In this document: in pieces, positions 5,102 to 5,303 of the stretch
Layout: every line of letters starts with the position of its first letter
Numbering within the stretch: position 1 is the first letter of the stretch
NCBI GenBank assembly: GCA_024699575.1
Contig: JAILPF010000582.1
Coordinates: 1 to 5,303 of the forward strand
DNA: 5,303 nucleotides
Origin: Acetatifactor sp.
GTDB lineage: Bacteria; Bacillota; Clostridia; Lachnospirales; Lachnospiraceae
Reading direction: 5' to 3'
Made by a program: the position numbers and the translations under genes
The notes under the pieces: model-generated
What the model was told of the DNA's origin: nothing
The model's input: only the letters and a program-made list of their open reading frames with translations
Databases searched by the model: none

Positions 5102-5303
5102 CTATTCCATCTCTATCGTGCCCGGCGGTTTACTCGTCAGGTCGTAGAATACGCGGTTTACTCCGCGAACTTCGTTTATGATACGGCTCATTACCTTCTG
5201 AAGCACTTCAAAAGGTATCTCCGCCGCTTCAGCCGTCATGAAATCAATGGTATTTACGGCACGAAGGGCTACAGTGTAATCGTAGGTTCTTTCATCACCC
5301 ATA
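5102..5303 (-). CDS. guaA: GMP synthase (glutamine-hydrolysing), C-terminal end, partial
   Basis: The gene enters from the right edge; only its last 66-67 codons are present. GMP synthase makes GMP from XMP, ATP and glutamine in de novo purine synthesis in the cytoplasm. The visible part is the C-terminal dimerisation domain, with the highly conserved [41 protein letters not shown] and final acidic residue, ending in TAG at 5104-5102. The 3' end is intact, with no frameshift. The in-frame Met at 5302 is internal and not a start. The sequence style is that of Lachnospiraceae-like Clostridia. The 3' end of this gene is a known integration hot spot for genomic islands, relevant because mobile-element genes lie next to it. 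Confidence 0.95.
   Translation of the reverse strand, partial: MGDERTYDYTVALRAVNTIDFMTAEAAEIPFEVLQKVMSRIINEVRGVNRVFYDLTSKPPGTIEME

Overview
The window looks like Clostridia, most probably a Lachnospiraceae-type gut Firmicute. Three things point there: the GMP synthase C-terminus at the right edge, strong AGGAGG-type ribosome binding sites, and the replication and regulatory genes, which are families I associate with clostridial plasmids and integrative conjugative elements (ICEs). The layout reads as the regulatory/replication end of an ICE or plasmid-like island that abuts the chromosomal guaA gene.

Left half (1-1411), mostly minus strand. A small winged-helix/excisionase-like DNA-binding protein (1214-1411) lies upstream of a replication initiator-like protein with a DUF6017-type C-terminus (139-1065). 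The part of this rep gene that encodes the interdomain linker carries an exact 14-bp-period array of 9-bp palindromes (651-743), flanked by an 85% AT segment (568-640). This is the architecture of a replication origin embedded in a rep gene. In the leader between the two genes, the plus strand shows a promoter-like sequence followed about 55 bases later by a rho-independent terminator. No plus-strand gene lies there, so a counter-transcribed copy-control RNA is likely. Downstream of rep (1-138) there are interleaved inverted repeats and three short direct repeats, but no gene that I can support.

Divergent control region (1412-1618). It holds one promoter for each direction and three copies of a TTTWTTTRTRTCTA box, two of them part of 20-bp inverted-repeat operators. 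One box overlaps the -10 of the leftward promoter and another lies within the rightward promoter. The rightward gene (1619-2608) is an XRE-family regulator with a long unassigned C-terminal part. The natural reading is a regulator/excisionase/rep switch.

Right half (2609-4995). Two plus-strand genes lie 9 bases apart and are probably translationally coupled: a YaaC-family protein and a 400-residue protein ending in a SEC-C zinc-binding motif. Sampled lines are about 35-38% GC, against about 43-50% in the XRE gene and guaA, so they look like cargo acquired separately. The function of the pair is unknown, and it is the best candidate here for an undescribed two-gene system.

Right edge (4996-5303). 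A strong hairpin terminator lies between the cargo and the 3' end of guaA, which runs in from the right on the minus strand. The guaA 3' end is a recognised integration site for genomic islands, which fits this being an element/chromosome junction, although neither an integrase nor a second att copy is visible.
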